Shown piece after piece: positions 63,941 through 64,000 of a stretch of DNA of 64,000 nucleotides. Origin of the DNA: CBDHCC01 sp965219235. Its GTDB lineage: Bacteria > Pseudomonadota > Alphaproteobacteria > Sphingomonadales > Sphingomonadaceae. The stretch spans positions 1,116,001-1,180,000 of the forward strand of contig OZ244721.1 of assembly GCA_965219235.1 (NCBI GenBank). The letters run 5' to 3'. A model generated the notes under the pieces. It ran no database searches. It saw only the letters and a list, made by a program, of their open reading frames with translations, and had not been told where the DNA came from. The position numbers were made by a program, and so were the translations under genes. Numbering within the stretch: the stretch's first letter is position 1; every line of letters begins with the position of its first letter.

Positions 63941-63959
63941 GTTGCAGGGGTGTGACAAG
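63941..63959 (-). promoter_or_regulatory. Candidate Pho box upstream of pstS
   Basis: On the minus strand the sequence CTTGTCACACCCCTGCAAC has two CTGTCAT-like half sites (TTGTCAC and CTGCAAC) 11 bp apart, the spacing PhoB needs, about 75 bp before the pstS start. The second half site is weak. A CCCCTGC...GCAGGGG inverted repeat (63925-63950) overlaps it. Confidence 0.5.
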
Positions 63960-64000
63960 CCCGAGTGCGGCGGGCCGAATCACGGCTCGCCGCGCTGGAG

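Overview
The window is about 70% G+C, gene-dense, and reads as chromosomal DNA of a sphingomonad-type alphaproteobacterium (Sphingomonas or a close relative). The evidence is the ChvG/ChvI - HprK - RapZ - EIIA(Man) - HPr order next to pckA, the short kinase-only HprK, an XrtA (exosortase A) polysaccharide cluster, the atpHAGDC operon with a short epsilon subunit, PhaR, and families of palindromic intergenic repeats. I see no rRNA, tRNA, CRISPR array, prophage or insertion sequence. Nearly all genes abut or overlap by 4 bp (ATGA/GTGA).

Layout. 1-650: the start of a DUF937 gene running off the left edge and a divergent DUF3597 gene. 679-7526: pckA (minus) facing a tightly coupled plus-strand operon chvI-chvG-hprK-rapZ-EIIA-ptsH-rRNA methyltransferase, a regulatory (non-transporting) PTS linked to an envelope/acid-sensing two-component system. 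7891-13522: a small lipoprotein, rmuC, a 17-cysteine copper-storage-like protein, def, recR, fmt and truA. 13769-26080: a minus-strand XrtA polysaccharide cluster (asparagine synthase-like amidotransferase, exosortase fused to an EpsI domain, glycosyltransferase, FemAB protein, polysaccharide deacetylase, AAA ATPase, outer-membrane barrel, tyrosine kinase, chain-length regulator, export lipoprotein). 26179-31755: a linked small-molecule module (PLP decarboxylase, acyl-AMP ligase, GNAT/FemAB-like transferase, acyl carrier protein, two alpha/beta-hydrolase-like proteins), still chemically obscure.

32016-48021: housekeeping genes (YeiH-like transporter, trxB, rph, rdgB, hemW, LppC-like lipoprotein, rsmI, yraN, gshB, DedA, xerC, DUF4197, DUF2490, priA, a HExxH/TPR protein). 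48051-49079: ada. 49312-54804: the F1 ATP synthase operon atpHAGDC, unusual because a perfect palindromic repeat lies between atpA and atpG and a DUF4160-DUF2442 pair lies between atpG and atpD; the DUF4160 frame carries an in-frame amber codon. 54834-57891: an EamA transporter, a cpaF ATPase and phaR. 57946-63868: the phosphate regulon pstSCAB-phoU-phoB on the minus strand, with a candidate Pho box upstream of pstS.

Most unusual points: (1) the toxin-antitoxin-like pair inside the atp operon; (2) palindromic repeats that have entered genes, giving TruA a repeat-encoded tail and leaving HemW without an ATG or GTG start; (3) nested repeat pairs, one family inside another; (4) the uncharacterised exosortase-linked ACP/ligase/decarboxylase module; (5) an extra segment of atypical composition in rdgB.
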